A stretch of 64,000 nucleotides of DNA from Xenopus tropicalis (taxonomy: Eukaryota > Chordata > Amphibia > Anura > Pipidae): assembly GCF_000004195.4 (NCBI RefSeq), contig NC_030677.2, positions 68,906,222 through 68,970,221 of the forward strand. The letters run 5' to 3'. Shown one piece after another: positions 42,801-56,343 of this stretch (position 1 is the stretch's first letter; each line of letters opens with the position of its first letter). Position numbers and translations under genes: made by a program. The notes beneath the pieces were generated by a model. The model was not told the DNA's origin. It saw nothing but the letters and a program-made list of their open reading frames with translations, and did no database searches.

Positions 42801-45800
42801 GATAGCTTACAGAACTTATATAAGGTAAAACTAATTCAAACCTAGATTTCAGATAAACAGTAAAAAAATAGAAAAAATGCAACTGAACAACTTCACTATT
42901 TAAAAATAAATAACTACTTTACAAAAAAAATTATTTTAACTTGAGCGGGAGAACTCTGCAGCAGAACATGGAACTTCATACAAAGAGACTGCTAAGCCTT
43001 AATCTTGCATATATTCTAATTAGGTTCAAAAGATTATAAATATTACCTTGTTTGGACCCTCTTTTTTCACCATAACTAGTTTTGCTGGTTGTTGGTGCAG
43101 GCACAGGGGAGTAACATTGTGTTTACCCATCTCTCCTGCTGCTCTGGATGATGTGTAGAAAGACATATCAACTTTGGAGAGAGCTTTGTAGAGCCGTTGT
43201 GATAGTTCAAACATCATTATGTTCAAATGTTCTGTATGTAATTACAAAAGAGAGACTGGTTAGTTGTTTACTTGTGTTCTGGCATGATACAGATACTAGC
43301 CCTGCTTAATAAGGGTTACAGAATATAAACAAAGGGAAGTCAGCATTGAATATAGAGGCTTGAAAAGAAGACACTTTTTACTAAGGAACTGATGTCCAAG
43401 GTGGTAACTAAAGTTTGGAGATGGATTTTTAAATGGAACACAGAAAAGTAGGTAGAAGTTTACTTATGGATTAAAAACCTTGGTAAGGTTTACTGTTATG
43501 TGGAAAATATTTTCAAAGAAGACAGATATATATATATATATATATATATAGACAGAATGCACTGAACAGGCATAGTGGGTATGGCCCATTCCCATCAGTT
43601 ACAATCGAAAAGAAGAACATTGGTTAGATAACTAACACTGCATTTAAACTGAAAATTCATTCAAAAATATGCAAGAGGTTCAAAAAATGTAAAATGTTAT
43701 TTAAAAACACATGCAAAAAATGTGTACTTTGCAATCATAAAGACAAATTCACCTGCTTATTTCTTTTAGAAAGGGATAATGTTTTATTAGCACAAATAAC
43801 ACAAATATTTGCAATAATATTCTCTATAACACTCAACATAATTAAGATTTACAAGCAGTATATCTTGGATGTATTACTATGCTAGGATATTGTTCTTCTG
43901 TTGTTCTGGATCAACATAAAATATGTAGGATTCAGTTTTACATACAGATAAAGTAATATAACTCTTCAGTTGCAACATTATACCTGTGAGTGCTGCAGTG
44001 AAGACATGTTTGTAATGTGTCACCGATTGGTACAGAATAGGTATGGAAATTTCTCTTTTGGGAATGCTCACAGTAGACTGTACAGTTTCCCTACTAGGAA
44101 AATGTAGCTCACAGGAAATCTAGAGAAGAAAGGTTTATATGAACACTTAAAACACACAAGCTGAAAATATTAATAAATAGCTACTATAAAGTAAATACCT
44201 TTTATAAAAACAAATTCGGAATTAGGGCAGTTATCTGTTACTAAATAAATACATACTTACGGAGCAAAGTAATAAAAGGAACAAAGTTTGCCCAGGTAAA
44301 TGCTACCTGTTTTAAAAGCCTACTGCTGTTCAGAAATACTAAAGCAAGTAAGTAGTGGTTTGCAAGTTCTGGAGCAGTGGTCTTCCTGTCATGTCTTTCT
44401 TGGGCAGTTTGTGTTTCCATAATGCTATATGGGATGTGGTAATATGAGCATTTAGAATTTTGCCAATTTCTGCCTGAGAAAAGCAGTAGTCAAAATGCCC
44501 CATGTTCCTTAGCCTTAACGATTCTCAAGTTTTAGTAACTTGTTTCCAAAACAAGTATACTGTAATTAACAATATGCATCATTTTTTTATTTTTGTTGAT
44601 AGTGTTTCATTATAGATGCATTGTTAACTTGATATGAGTGATATGTTGTTATGTGATTTGTAGTTTCTAAAGTATTCGAAAGTAAAGCCAAATATATGCT
44701 GTTCATCCCCATAATTAGCTAAAAAGAAAAGAAAGGGATAATAGTTCAAATAAACTAAACAATCAGAATCTTGTTGTAGAGTGTCTGGGAAATAAATGAA
44801 TTTCACATACTTTTCAGTGGAGGTGCTTTGAATACCAGTCATTACACACCTTTACATTGCCTGATGAATCGGAAAGGAAACTTGTTTTGCCTTTATTAAG
44901 CTGTGCAATACTAATAGTAGGGTGGCGTTTGGTGTGAAGCCCATGCTGCACAAGACCACTATTCTTTTTACTCAGGGTGTCCTTTAACAAAGTCAGACAA
45001 ATAGATTCCACAGAGGCCTTATCATCCACTTTGTCTGCCATATATGGTTCTTTTCCAAACAAAGACTTTGCAAAAAACTCCTCATTTGCTTTCATATCTT
45101 CTACATTTTCATTTGTTCTGCTGCAAAGAGATTTGTTTTGATATTTTGTCCATTTGCTTTGTCTTTTTGGTGAATTTCTATCCTCTGTTGGTTTCAGGAA
45201 ACCTGTGCCCTCTTCAATGTTCTCAACAAAAGCATTATGTACAGGGACATCTATCAAGTTCTTGGTTGTATATATATTGGGAGATGGGCTACAATTTGTG
45301 TCCAAAAAGCATTTTTTGTATTCATACCCTGCTGGTACTGGCCTGGTAGAGTCTGCAAGGTCTGGTGTTGTTACGACTGGCAATAGTCTCTGAAGCTTTG
45401 ACCCAACTTGGGAAATTGTGCTGTTTGTACAACTGATGTCTAATGCACATAAATAAAATAGAAAAAAATAAACAGCCACCAGAAGTATCTGCATTAATGT
45501 GTATTTTCTATCCTAAAATTCCTTAGGGAATTTTGGTCTTTATAACATGGAAACAGTATCTTACCTTGGGTGGCATTTTGTGTGTCCTTTAATTCTTTTA
45601 ACTGCATAATTGTATTTTCATGCCATGAAAATGGCCGATCTATATCTGGCTTTTCTTGTACTATTGTAAGGTCTGGCTAAAATATGTTAACAAAAAGATG
45701 GGTTACATTAGGCTCACAGAGGGAGATTAGCAGCTTCATTTTTTTCTCGAGGGAAATTATACCAGCAGCTACTAATATCCCTCATATAAACTACTGAAGA

Positions 45801-48800
45801 ATTACTGATCGGTTCTTGAATGGGATTTTCTCTTTACTATATTTTTTTGGATATATATTTCACTGAATATGCCCTTTTGATATAGCTAGCTCCAGTGCTT
45901 GAAATTAGCAGAGTAGTTGGCAGCTGCATTGTCATTGCTGACATCAACTAAAGAAATGCATAAGTCTCTAAATGTACACTGCAGTGAACCCCTATGTCTG
46001 CACCAAGCTGGCATGAGGTACCCATGACATTGGTCAGGAAATGTGCCAATGCTGCAAGCTAGCTTCATCAGAAAGGGCCAAGCTGTGTGAACTAGTATGG
46101 TTATCCTTATTACAGGGTTTCAAAGATATACTTTTTCTTTTAAAAGAATGTAAATTATATAGCACAAAATATAAAAAACCTTGATTGTTTCTCTGGATGG
46201 CCACTGTGAAAGGTCCCAATCACAATCTGATTGCTGAGTGCCTCCATCCCACTGAGGCAGAGCAAATGCTTTAAATGGGACAGCTGGAAATAAGACAAAA
46301 TGAACATAAAATGCTAAAATTAACAAATAGTTTTCATAAGATAAAGACTTTGCAGTTAGCCTGCATTTTTATTATAGATGAAACATTACATGCAACAGCA
46401 ATAAATACAATATTTTATATATAATATTTACTGCACGTAAAGGATCAGTCATTATTCAGTTGTATGTTAATTAAAATAAACATTTACTTGAGATTAAGAT
46501 TTTTGAAAACAGTGTCCTGATGTTTCTTTATACAAATAACATATGACATTATAATGATAACTTTAGCTCCCAATGTACCCGTGACTATTTTAAACACAAA
46601 AAAATCCTCTCTCAATTAAAAAAAAAAGTCTGGCCTTCTTATAATTACCATTATTACAATGGGTTCCTTGAGGTACATGCACTGTACCAGGCTTGGCTGG
46701 AAAATCCTCAACAAACAATTCTTCCTCTAAAGATTTAGCAGATAGCTGTAAATGTAATTTATGATAATTATGGTGTGCTTACTTTCAGATAAAACAATGA
46801 AAATTAATGTATTAAACTGTGATATAGCACAGCTATAAATCAATATGTAAAGTGTTAAATTAGCATTCTCAAAATTAAGAATGATAATCTCTAAATCTGT
46901 TTTGCATAATAAACATTTGGCAAGTAGTTGTAACTATTGATCCTATTTCATATGGCAGCACTGGACACACCACCACCATCTTTGTAAGCAATCTTTGCGT
47001 ATTTCCTAAGTGTAAAATTAGTTATTGCGCATGTGGAAAAAATCCTTTTCCTTGACCCCAACCACACATTATCCACTAATATCATTGATTTAGGTTTGAA
47101 ATGGCCCATTGCAATGTGCTATGCTTGGCTTCAATGCTGCCTTCGTAAAGCTGTTAGTGTATATGCTGAGAAGGAACCTCCACTCCAAGCTTCTCCACAT
47201 TTACTGGATGCTTCAGTTCCGATTGGTTGGGAGGTGTGGTGCTTGGTGTCACTCTTAAAAGAAGGCAAGACTATGAGGCTTAGGTCGTGAATAGTACTCT
47301 ATCTGGTGAAAATGGCAGCCAACAGAGAAGAAAGAGTGAGTTCTCTTACATGACTATGAAGATGTCTTTACATTGTACACGGATTCAATGTCCTTATAAA
47401 AAAAGCAAGGCTTCATGTAAGATTAAACTAGTAAGGCAGGTTTAATAATGCAACACCAAATCAGCATTGACAAAAGGTTAGCTACACTCAGCTCTTTAGC
47501 ATTTTCACCTATTCAACATTTCTAGATGAAATGTTGAGTTGTAGTGTCCCACACACCCAGTCAAATAACAGTTCTTACAACTGTGTTGACCCAAAAAAGA
47601 GATGTGATGGATAACAATTGTATTGAACAGAAGTGAAATGCAAGCCTGCATGCAAGTAGTAGAGCACTAAAGGGCAGAAAATCAAGCCCCTAAGTGCTCA
47701 TTCAATAAGCACTTACATCTGGGGTCTTGCTGCGTTTAGCACTGTGCAAGAGCTAATTAAAATATAATGTTAATGTACCACACCCCAGCTAAACAACATA
47801 GATTTTCCCTAATCATTCTCCAGTGTGTTGGAGAGAATGTGGCAGTATTGCTACCTTACCCCATATATTTTGGCATGTGCGTTTATTCAACCACTACATG
47901 ATGATGTTGTGGCCCTCCAAAACAGACTGTTAAATAGGTCAAAACAAAAAGACAGCTAGGCAAACTCAAAAAATTCTACTTAGCAAAATTTTTACATCTA
48001 CAAGCAATAAAAGCAAAACGGAAGTCCATGCTGCTACCTTTATTATTATAAATAGGCAGGTGAACAGTAATAGAGTTTTTGATGCTGGTATTGCCACATT
48101 ACAGAATAAATATTCTAAATATGTGGTCTGTTTGGGAGCTGCAGCCTCAAGATCCTGGTCTGCCTGTTCCTTAATCTATAGAATTCTTGAGAACAAAATC
48201 TTTCTAAACTAAACGAATGCTCATCCTGTGATGCTTTACTACACCAGTATCTTACTTACTTTATAACTGTCTATTATCTAGTAGCTCATTACTGTTTGAC
48301 TCATGTCAATGAGTTATTACATTATCATTATGTTATTATTGTTTGACTCATGTCTAGTAGCTTATTACTGTTTGACCATTACTATCTGTACTATAAGATT
48401 CTAACAATATCCTTTATATTTTCTGTCAATGCAGAGGAAGCTTTAGAACTAATCATGTAAAACATAATTGACAAAATAAAGATTAGTTGAGTGCAAAATG
48501 TGGCAGAATACAGCTGTCTAAATCATTTAATACGTGCTTTTTTAATAAACAAATGGCAGTTTCGGCATGTACTTGTTTCATTATCATCACCTTGATACAT
48601 ACTGTTACCCCTGAACTATTACTATTCTCTTGTTTTTATCAGGATGTGTAATCTTTCAGCTGAGGAAAGAATACCCACAGCCAAGCAGGGATAATTGTGA
48701 TATACAGGTATGGTATCCCTTATCCAGAAAGCATCAAATTACAAGGTGGTCTCCCATAAACCATTAAAAAAATAATTATAGTTTGGTTTTTTTTAAGTAT

Positions 48801-51800
48801 TCCTTTTTTCTCTGTAATAATAAAACTATGTTGTACTTGATGGTAATTAAGCTGCTTGAATCCATATTGGTGGCAAAACTATCCTACTGGGTTTATTTAA
48901 TGCTTACATCATTTTAAGCAGACATATTTTAGAAGGTAATCCAAATTACATAAATATCCTATACAAAGAGATCCTATATCCATACTTACACCCAGGAAAG
49001 TAGTAATACTAGCTCAAGAAAAAGGAAGATTACTGGAAATGTAAGTAGACAAGGGGAAATATTCCTTTATCAGAAGTCATAAGGCATAATATAACCTCTA
49101 CAGAACAAAAATATTTACCAGCTTAGGTGGGACAGGTTCAGGACACTGGAAACGGGGAGTATTGTCAGACTTAAACTCTTGTGAAAATATGAATTCTGCA
49201 GTGGGAAAAGGTTTAGCTTGGTCAAGGTCACACTGGAAAAAATCATCATGCATAGTCTTGTGATGATCTTCTAGAATAAAAATAAGATGGTTATATTTCC
49301 TGTAATAGCTGCCACCCTCTACTATAAAAATGCTTTTAAGCAAGAAAAATATTAAACATATTTGTGCACTGTAATATTTAGTATACATGAAAAGAAGTAA
49401 TAGTCTATACTAACTGTAAAAAAACAAGCTTCCAACCTTTTGGTTTGGTCCCTATAGGTGGGCAGGCCTAAAGGGCAACTAGGGTGTGATTCGAGGGGTC
49501 ATTTATGTTTCAAGGACACTAATGGACGCAAAAGTGTTCTTGGGAATGCACTTGCAGTGCATAAAATCTGTTCAAAAGGCAGGCAGTAAGTACAGGGCCC
49601 TGTTGCTGCCTGCATCTCATGCCGCTCCCTAAATTGTGCACATGAATGTCCAAGATAGGGGATAGGCAGGGAGTGGGAGAGGGGACGACTACGTGCCTTT
49701 ACCCCCCCCCCCCCTATGAATATAGCACTGAAATACATAGCATTATATTTTTTGGGAGCCACAGGTCTTTGTGGCTCTGGAATGAACAAAAATGGAACAA
49801 AGAGACCTGTGGCACTTCACAGCAAAGGAAGGATGTGCTTATTCTTTGCACTATGCAGACTGGCTGGTGGTCATAAATGAAACCCTTGGTGTCAATGCTT
49901 ATTTTCTGTACTGGACATACTTTGGATAACAGTGGGGGTAACTGTAAAAATAACCTTTTCATTCATGTTTAAACAATTTCAAAAAGTAAGAAGTTCCTAA
50001 ACAAATGTTAGAAAAGGGGATTTGAACCCAAAAGCTGTAAAATGTCTATCACCTTTATGAAGAACCTGTTTGCAGCGGGGGCAGTCTACATGCCCCAAAT
50101 ACAGCCCTGCCTGGCAGCTGAAAAATTCCTCCTTTGGACTATTTGCCAAAAAATTCTATTTACTTCTTTATTTCACGTAATCATTTTATTAAGTGTTGCC
50201 CATGATTACATCAAATTGTAAGGGTATTAGACTATTCGTTCTTCTACTATCTACTTTATATTCCTAGTGCAGACTATATGGTATATTTATCAAACAGCAA
50301 AAAAGTTAATTTACCACTGTCCACTGGCTCCCTATTAATTTGTATAGGATTTTAAGGGACATTTTTATGAAAGGGTGACCATAAAACTCAATCTCTTTGT
50401 CAATGGGTCTAAAATTTGAGATGCAGTAAGAAAATACTTTAACTATTTATTCAATGGAGAGAAATAATATTTATTTATGCAGATATCCAATACAGGGCAT
50501 GTTAAAGGAACATATTAAATTACTATAATCATCTCAAAAATGATTCTTCATGAAAAAGTGTCTTGTCTGCTTGACTGTACACCTTAAATGATTTCCACTG
50601 ACTGCAAAAGTCAGGTGTGATTATTGAGATTTCATAGTTACATAGTTACATAGGGTTGAAAAAAGACCATTGTCCATCAAGTTCAACCCATCCGAGTAAA
50701 CCCAGCACACAACCTATACTAACCAATCTATACACTCACATACATAAACTATATATATATTCCACAGCCTCACTGCCCTCACCGTGAAAAACCACCTACG
50801 CTGCTTCAAATGGAAGCTCTGTTCCTCTAATCTATAGGGGTGACCTCTGGTGCGCTGATTGCTTTTATGGGAAAAAAGAACATCCCCCAACTGCCTATAA
50901 TCCCCTCTAATGTACTTGTACAGAGTAATCATGTCCCCTCGCAAGCGCCTCTTTTCCAGAGAAAACAACCCCAACCTCGACAGTCTAACCTCATAGCTTA
51001 AATCTTCCATCCCCTTTACCAGTTTAGTTGCACGTCTCTGCACTCTCTCCAGCTCATTAATATCCTTCTTAAGGACTGGAGCCCAAAACTGCACTGCATA
51101 CTCAAGGTGAGGCCTTACCAGGGACCTATAAAGAGGCAAAAATATGTTCTCATCCCTTGAGTCAATGCCCTTTTTTATACAAGACAGCACTTTATTTGCT
51201 GTAGTAGCCACAGAATGACATTGCCTGGAATTGGACAACTTGTGATCTACAAAAACCCCTACATCCTTCTCCATTAAGGATACCCCCAACACACTCCCAT
51301 TCAGTAGATAGTTTGCGTTTATATTATTTCTACCAAAGTGCATAACGTTGCACTTGTCAACATTGAACCTCATTTTCCAGTTTGCTGCCCAGTTTTCCAA
51401 TTTTGTCAAATCGCTCTGCAAAGCAGCAGCATCCTGCATGGAACTTATAGTTTTGCACAATTTAGTGTCATCAGCAAAAATAGAAACAGTACTCTCTATG
51501 CCCACCTCCAGGTCATTAATAAACAAGTTAAAAAGCAAAGGACCAAGGACTGACCCCTGCGGTACTCCACTAACCACACTGGCCCAATTAGAAAATGTTC
51601 CATTTACCACCACTCTTTGTACTCTCAGTTGAAGCCTATCCAACCTGACCAGACCAAAGTTGTAGCAAGCAATCAGATGCAATCAAATTGAATTTGTCAC
51701 TATGCAGTAGGACTTATGCCTCTTTGTAACATATTAGCTAAAGTTTGTTTGTATTAATATGGCCTTCCCCAATATCCTGCTGGAGGTTTCAGTCACTTAT

Positions 51801-54800
51801 CTCAGTCTGGCAGTAGTTGCCCCAGCATCGTCTAACAATGTTTTTTATTCTTTAACTTGCAATGTTCAAAGCAATGCTCCCCACCTTACACATAAAGCTT
51901 CATATCTAAGCATTTTAAAACTCACATAAGACTTAGGAAGGGGAATGCTGATTGTTAAACCCCAGTTACACAACTAATGGATTGTAGCCCCCTGGCAACA
52001 TATACGGCAGTAACAGGTGAAAAAGTTTAATTTTGCAATGTTTCTCATAGAAAGTTAAATACCACATTACGATGGAATAAAGACCCTGGACTTCATATCC
52101 CATCTCACGAGTTTATTTATTTTTTTTAATTCTCACAATACAGCACTTTTGGGAAAGATATATACATAGCTTATCTGCACATATTATAACATTTGTGCAA
52201 GTTAGTCGTCACATATTCAAGTGTGTTCTCCCGCATTGATCTATTTCTTGTTAGAGTTCATTTTGAGCAATCCCCGGCAATAAAACCTTCCCTGTACCAA
52301 AGCTAAAGTTTTTGGGATGGGGCGGCAGGGTTTCTGTGCTAGTTCAAATATAATTTCAACTTTTAACTTTGAGCAGCAGGATTAAACATTTCTTCCCTAG
52401 TGCCAACCCATAAGTTACAGAACATGCCTACACTCAATGTATATTCACACACGAAATACTCATACACATTGACTAATCAAATATTTGGGAAGTGAATAAA
52501 CACTCCTGAACCCAGCGCTTCTTGGTACAAGGTCCGTTTGTGTAAATCTTCTAGTGGGAAATCAATGTGGATCACGTGCTGCTTCCTCCTGATATCAGCT
52601 CCCCTTTAGATGAGCCTCAAAATATGTATGCAGTAGTGTTGATGGAAGCGCATAAAAGTGGAACAAAACAAAAATATATATAGTGCAGATCAATAGAGTA
52701 AAAGAATCAAAAAACTGAAAACAAATTAGAGCGCGAGTGCTTAATCAATCACCAATGCTAGATGAAGTGACCCCAACTCTGTATATATTATAATGATGTT
52801 ATAACTGCTCACCAGAACATCTTAAAAAAGAACATGTAGATCAATCCCAGCCGGGCATTGATTGAAGAGGGATCCAATTTCACAATGTATATAGGATAGA
52901 AGATGAGGCAGATATAGTGTAAAATAGTTTAATATAAAATAAAATCCTGCTCAATACAGGCTACTTACAATGTAGTAGTAATATAAAATCAACGAACAAA
53001 TGAAGAGTCAGTGATAGCTAAACGCGTTTCGCGTGCTCTCTGCACGCTTCCTCAGGAGCAAAATAGAAAGTGAAAGTGAAAGGCTTTCTATTTTGCTCCT
53101 GAGGAAGAGTGCAGAGAGCACGCGAAACGCGTTGAGCTATCACTGACTCTTCATTTGTTCGTTGATTTTATATTACTACTACATTGTAAGTAGCCTGTAT
53201 TGAGCAGGATTTTATTTTATATTAAACTATTTTACACTATATCTGCCTCATCTTCTATCCTATATACATTGTGAAATTGGATCCCTCTTCAATCAATGCC
53301 CGGCTGGGATTGATCTACATGTTCCTTTTTAAGATGTTCTGGTGAGCAGTTATAACACCATTATAATATATACAGAGTTGGGGTCACTTCATCTAGCATT
53401 GGTGATTGATTAAGCACTCACGCTCTAATTTGTTTTCAGTTTTTTGATTCTTTTACTCTATTGATCTGCACTATATATATTTTTGTTTTGTTCCACTTTT
53501 ATGCGCTTCCATCAACACTACTGCATACACATTGACTAATCAGACTCCATATACACAATTCCTACACTCACACCCACTTTGCTATTTAAAAATGTTTGCA
53601 TACAGCCAAGCATTGTGTATATAAAAAAACAAAAAGTATCAGGGCCACAAAGCTAGTGGGCAGTGGACAAAAGTCCTTGGTCAGTATTGGGTGCAACATG
53701 TTTAAGTGCCTGCACTTAATGATGATAGCACCAAATAAATACAGTGGCATACTTATAAGTATTGACTTCTGAAAAAAGTGTTTATTTAGCCGATATACAT
53801 ACATGGAAATGTTTCAGGGCCCACTGGACCCTTTGTCAAGAAGGGAAAAGTTTGATGATGGTGATATTTTGGTGTGCTTCTACCTGCTTCGTACAGTCAC
53901 AAATTAACCTAGTAGCTGTGCTGCTTGTACTGCACCCCTTAAGCACACCAACAGCTGTACATATACACAGGGCTATTTTAAAGATAAAGGCTAATTAAAA
54001 TAAACCCTGCAGAGGTTTAAAGGAAACATTAGGATAATAATGCTGTATTCCAAACAAAAAAATATTGGTTACTTGTAACTAAAACACATATAATAACAGT
54101 TTATTAAAAAAGGAAAAACAACAGTTTTGTTACACCTCCCAAGTTCCGGCTAAGCAAATATTTAGAACGGTTGCTAGCATCTAAAGGTGCAAGGATAATA
54201 AGAAAAAACATCCAGGGTGTGTAGCGTTTTGCTTCAACATTACTATTCTTACTTCAAAAGCCTGTTGGATTTTTGGGGTATAAAAAAAAGAAAATTGAGA
54301 TTCTGACCTTCTACTTCTCCACTCAGCTTATCTGTGTGTCCTGAACACTCATCTTCTCGAGTTGTTGATTCTGAATCATCATTTAAAATGTCTAGGCTCT
54401 CTATTGCATTACTATGTTTTGTCAGTCCTTTCAGAACAGAGATGCTGTTTTCTGTTTTAATATTTTCAGTGGAATCAAAGGTACTTTGGTTACATAAAAT
54501 CCCTTCATTTGAACTTTGAATATGATTTTCCAAAAGTGGCATTTTAGATTGTGACTTGTTTATGGGAAGCACTAATATACAATTATGTGTGCTTCTTTGT
54601 GACTCTTGTGAAAGCTTTGAGGCCTCCTTTACTACTGTAGAGTTTTCCAAAAGGCTGCCTTTAGGCTGTACAATATTTCCCATTGATATATGCGCAGTGT
54701 TTTCTGTGGTGTCCTTTTTGTCATGGGAAAGTTCAGTTTTAATGTCAAACATACGACCCAAATCAGATGTTCCAGGGAAGTTTTGCAGCTTTTCCTTGTG

Positions 54801-56288
54801 TTCCTCTTTTATTGCACAGTTCTCATGTTTAACAGTGTCAGATAGCACTTGTAACTTGCTGTCATATTCCACTAAACCATAATTTTTAGTTCTTGAGATA
54901 TTAGAACCAGATGACATGTCAGTTATATCTCTGGATTCCATAATTTCATTCCCTGCATGTTTTTCATTCTGGCAATGCAAAGGCACATTGTCCTTTCGAT
55001 CTTTAGTGGGTATTATTTCACCAAGTGGGCCATGTTCTGCTTCTTTTATATTAGGGCAAACTATTTGTGAATCCTCATCATCTGAGACTATGCAATCAAA
55101 ACTGTCCAACAAGTTGAATGTGATTTCTGTCATTGCTGGGTCACTGGTTTCATCTTCAGAAGAACATATAGCTGTATCAGATATCTTCAGAGATGGGGAA
55201 GCAACAGGTTTCTCTGATATGGGTGTCTCATTATCTCTACATCCTTGAAGACTGTATTCAGAGGAAAAGGAGATATCCCCAAATGGTTGAGTAGCATTTG
55301 AGCAATTATCTGTATTCAAGTCTTCTTGTCCTACATAACTTTTACAATTACTTGTTTCTGTTTTCCACTGCAAATGTAATACACTGGTCTGTGGAGTGTG
55401 GAATTTGGTTGCTTCAGCTAACTGAGGTGGTAAGCAATTTTCAGACTGTGCTGATAATTGTGGACTCAGTGGTTTGCCCTGAATGTTCTTTCTTGAACTA
55501 GTTTTCTGAGTCAAGTCTAAGGAACTTGAAAAGCATTGCACCTTATATGGGTCATCTTGTTCAACAGATTTATCCTTGTCACTATTAACAGTATCTTCAG
55601 AATCAGAGGGTGGTGAATGCTCCAAATATGCATCCCACCGACTCTTTTTAAGATTAGGTTCAACAGGTATGTCTTGTGGATATTTAGATTTCTGTCCAAC
55701 AACTACAAAACAGTTTTCTTTTCCAGGCATAATTGTATCCTTCGTATTTAACACATCGCTATGCCCAGAACCAGAAAGTTCATCATAGTGCTCATTAGAT
55801 TTAGATAATGCTGCACTGGTTTGCTGGGGAGGTTGAGACTTTAACAGTGCCAAAATTTGTGATCTGCTTCTAAACTTTTGTGTGACACTATTCACTTCCA
55901 CATTGGCGGCTGTAGAAGAGGACTTGTCAACCTTTTCACTTTCAGTCATCCACAAATCATTAGATGAATATGAGCATGAAAAAGAAGAAGTCAATGGTAA
56001 AGTCTGATTTCTTCCATCAGGATTGTTTTTCCAGCAGGCAAGAGAACCACAATCAGGTGGCAGAATGGCATCTGAATTCTTTAAGCAAGGAGTAGCAAAC
56101 AGTGGAGATGCAGAGTACAACTGTGAAGGCAAAGAGGAACAACCTTGGGCGAGCACTGGAGATTGGGTTTCACCCTCTACCCCCAGAGACGGCTTCTTGG
56201 AAATTTCACGTGGACCTTGAAAACCCTGAAAAAAAGACGATAAATGAATAAAGAATATAAGGCAAAAAACCCACAGTGTGTATGTATG

Positions 56289-56343
<55 letters not shown>

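Noticed and set aside
45440..45494. Hydrophobic N-terminus (MQILLVAVYFFLFYLC) resembling a signal peptide
   Set aside because: It is intron 9 read through the acceptor; the real exon starts at 45439 in phase with exon 9.
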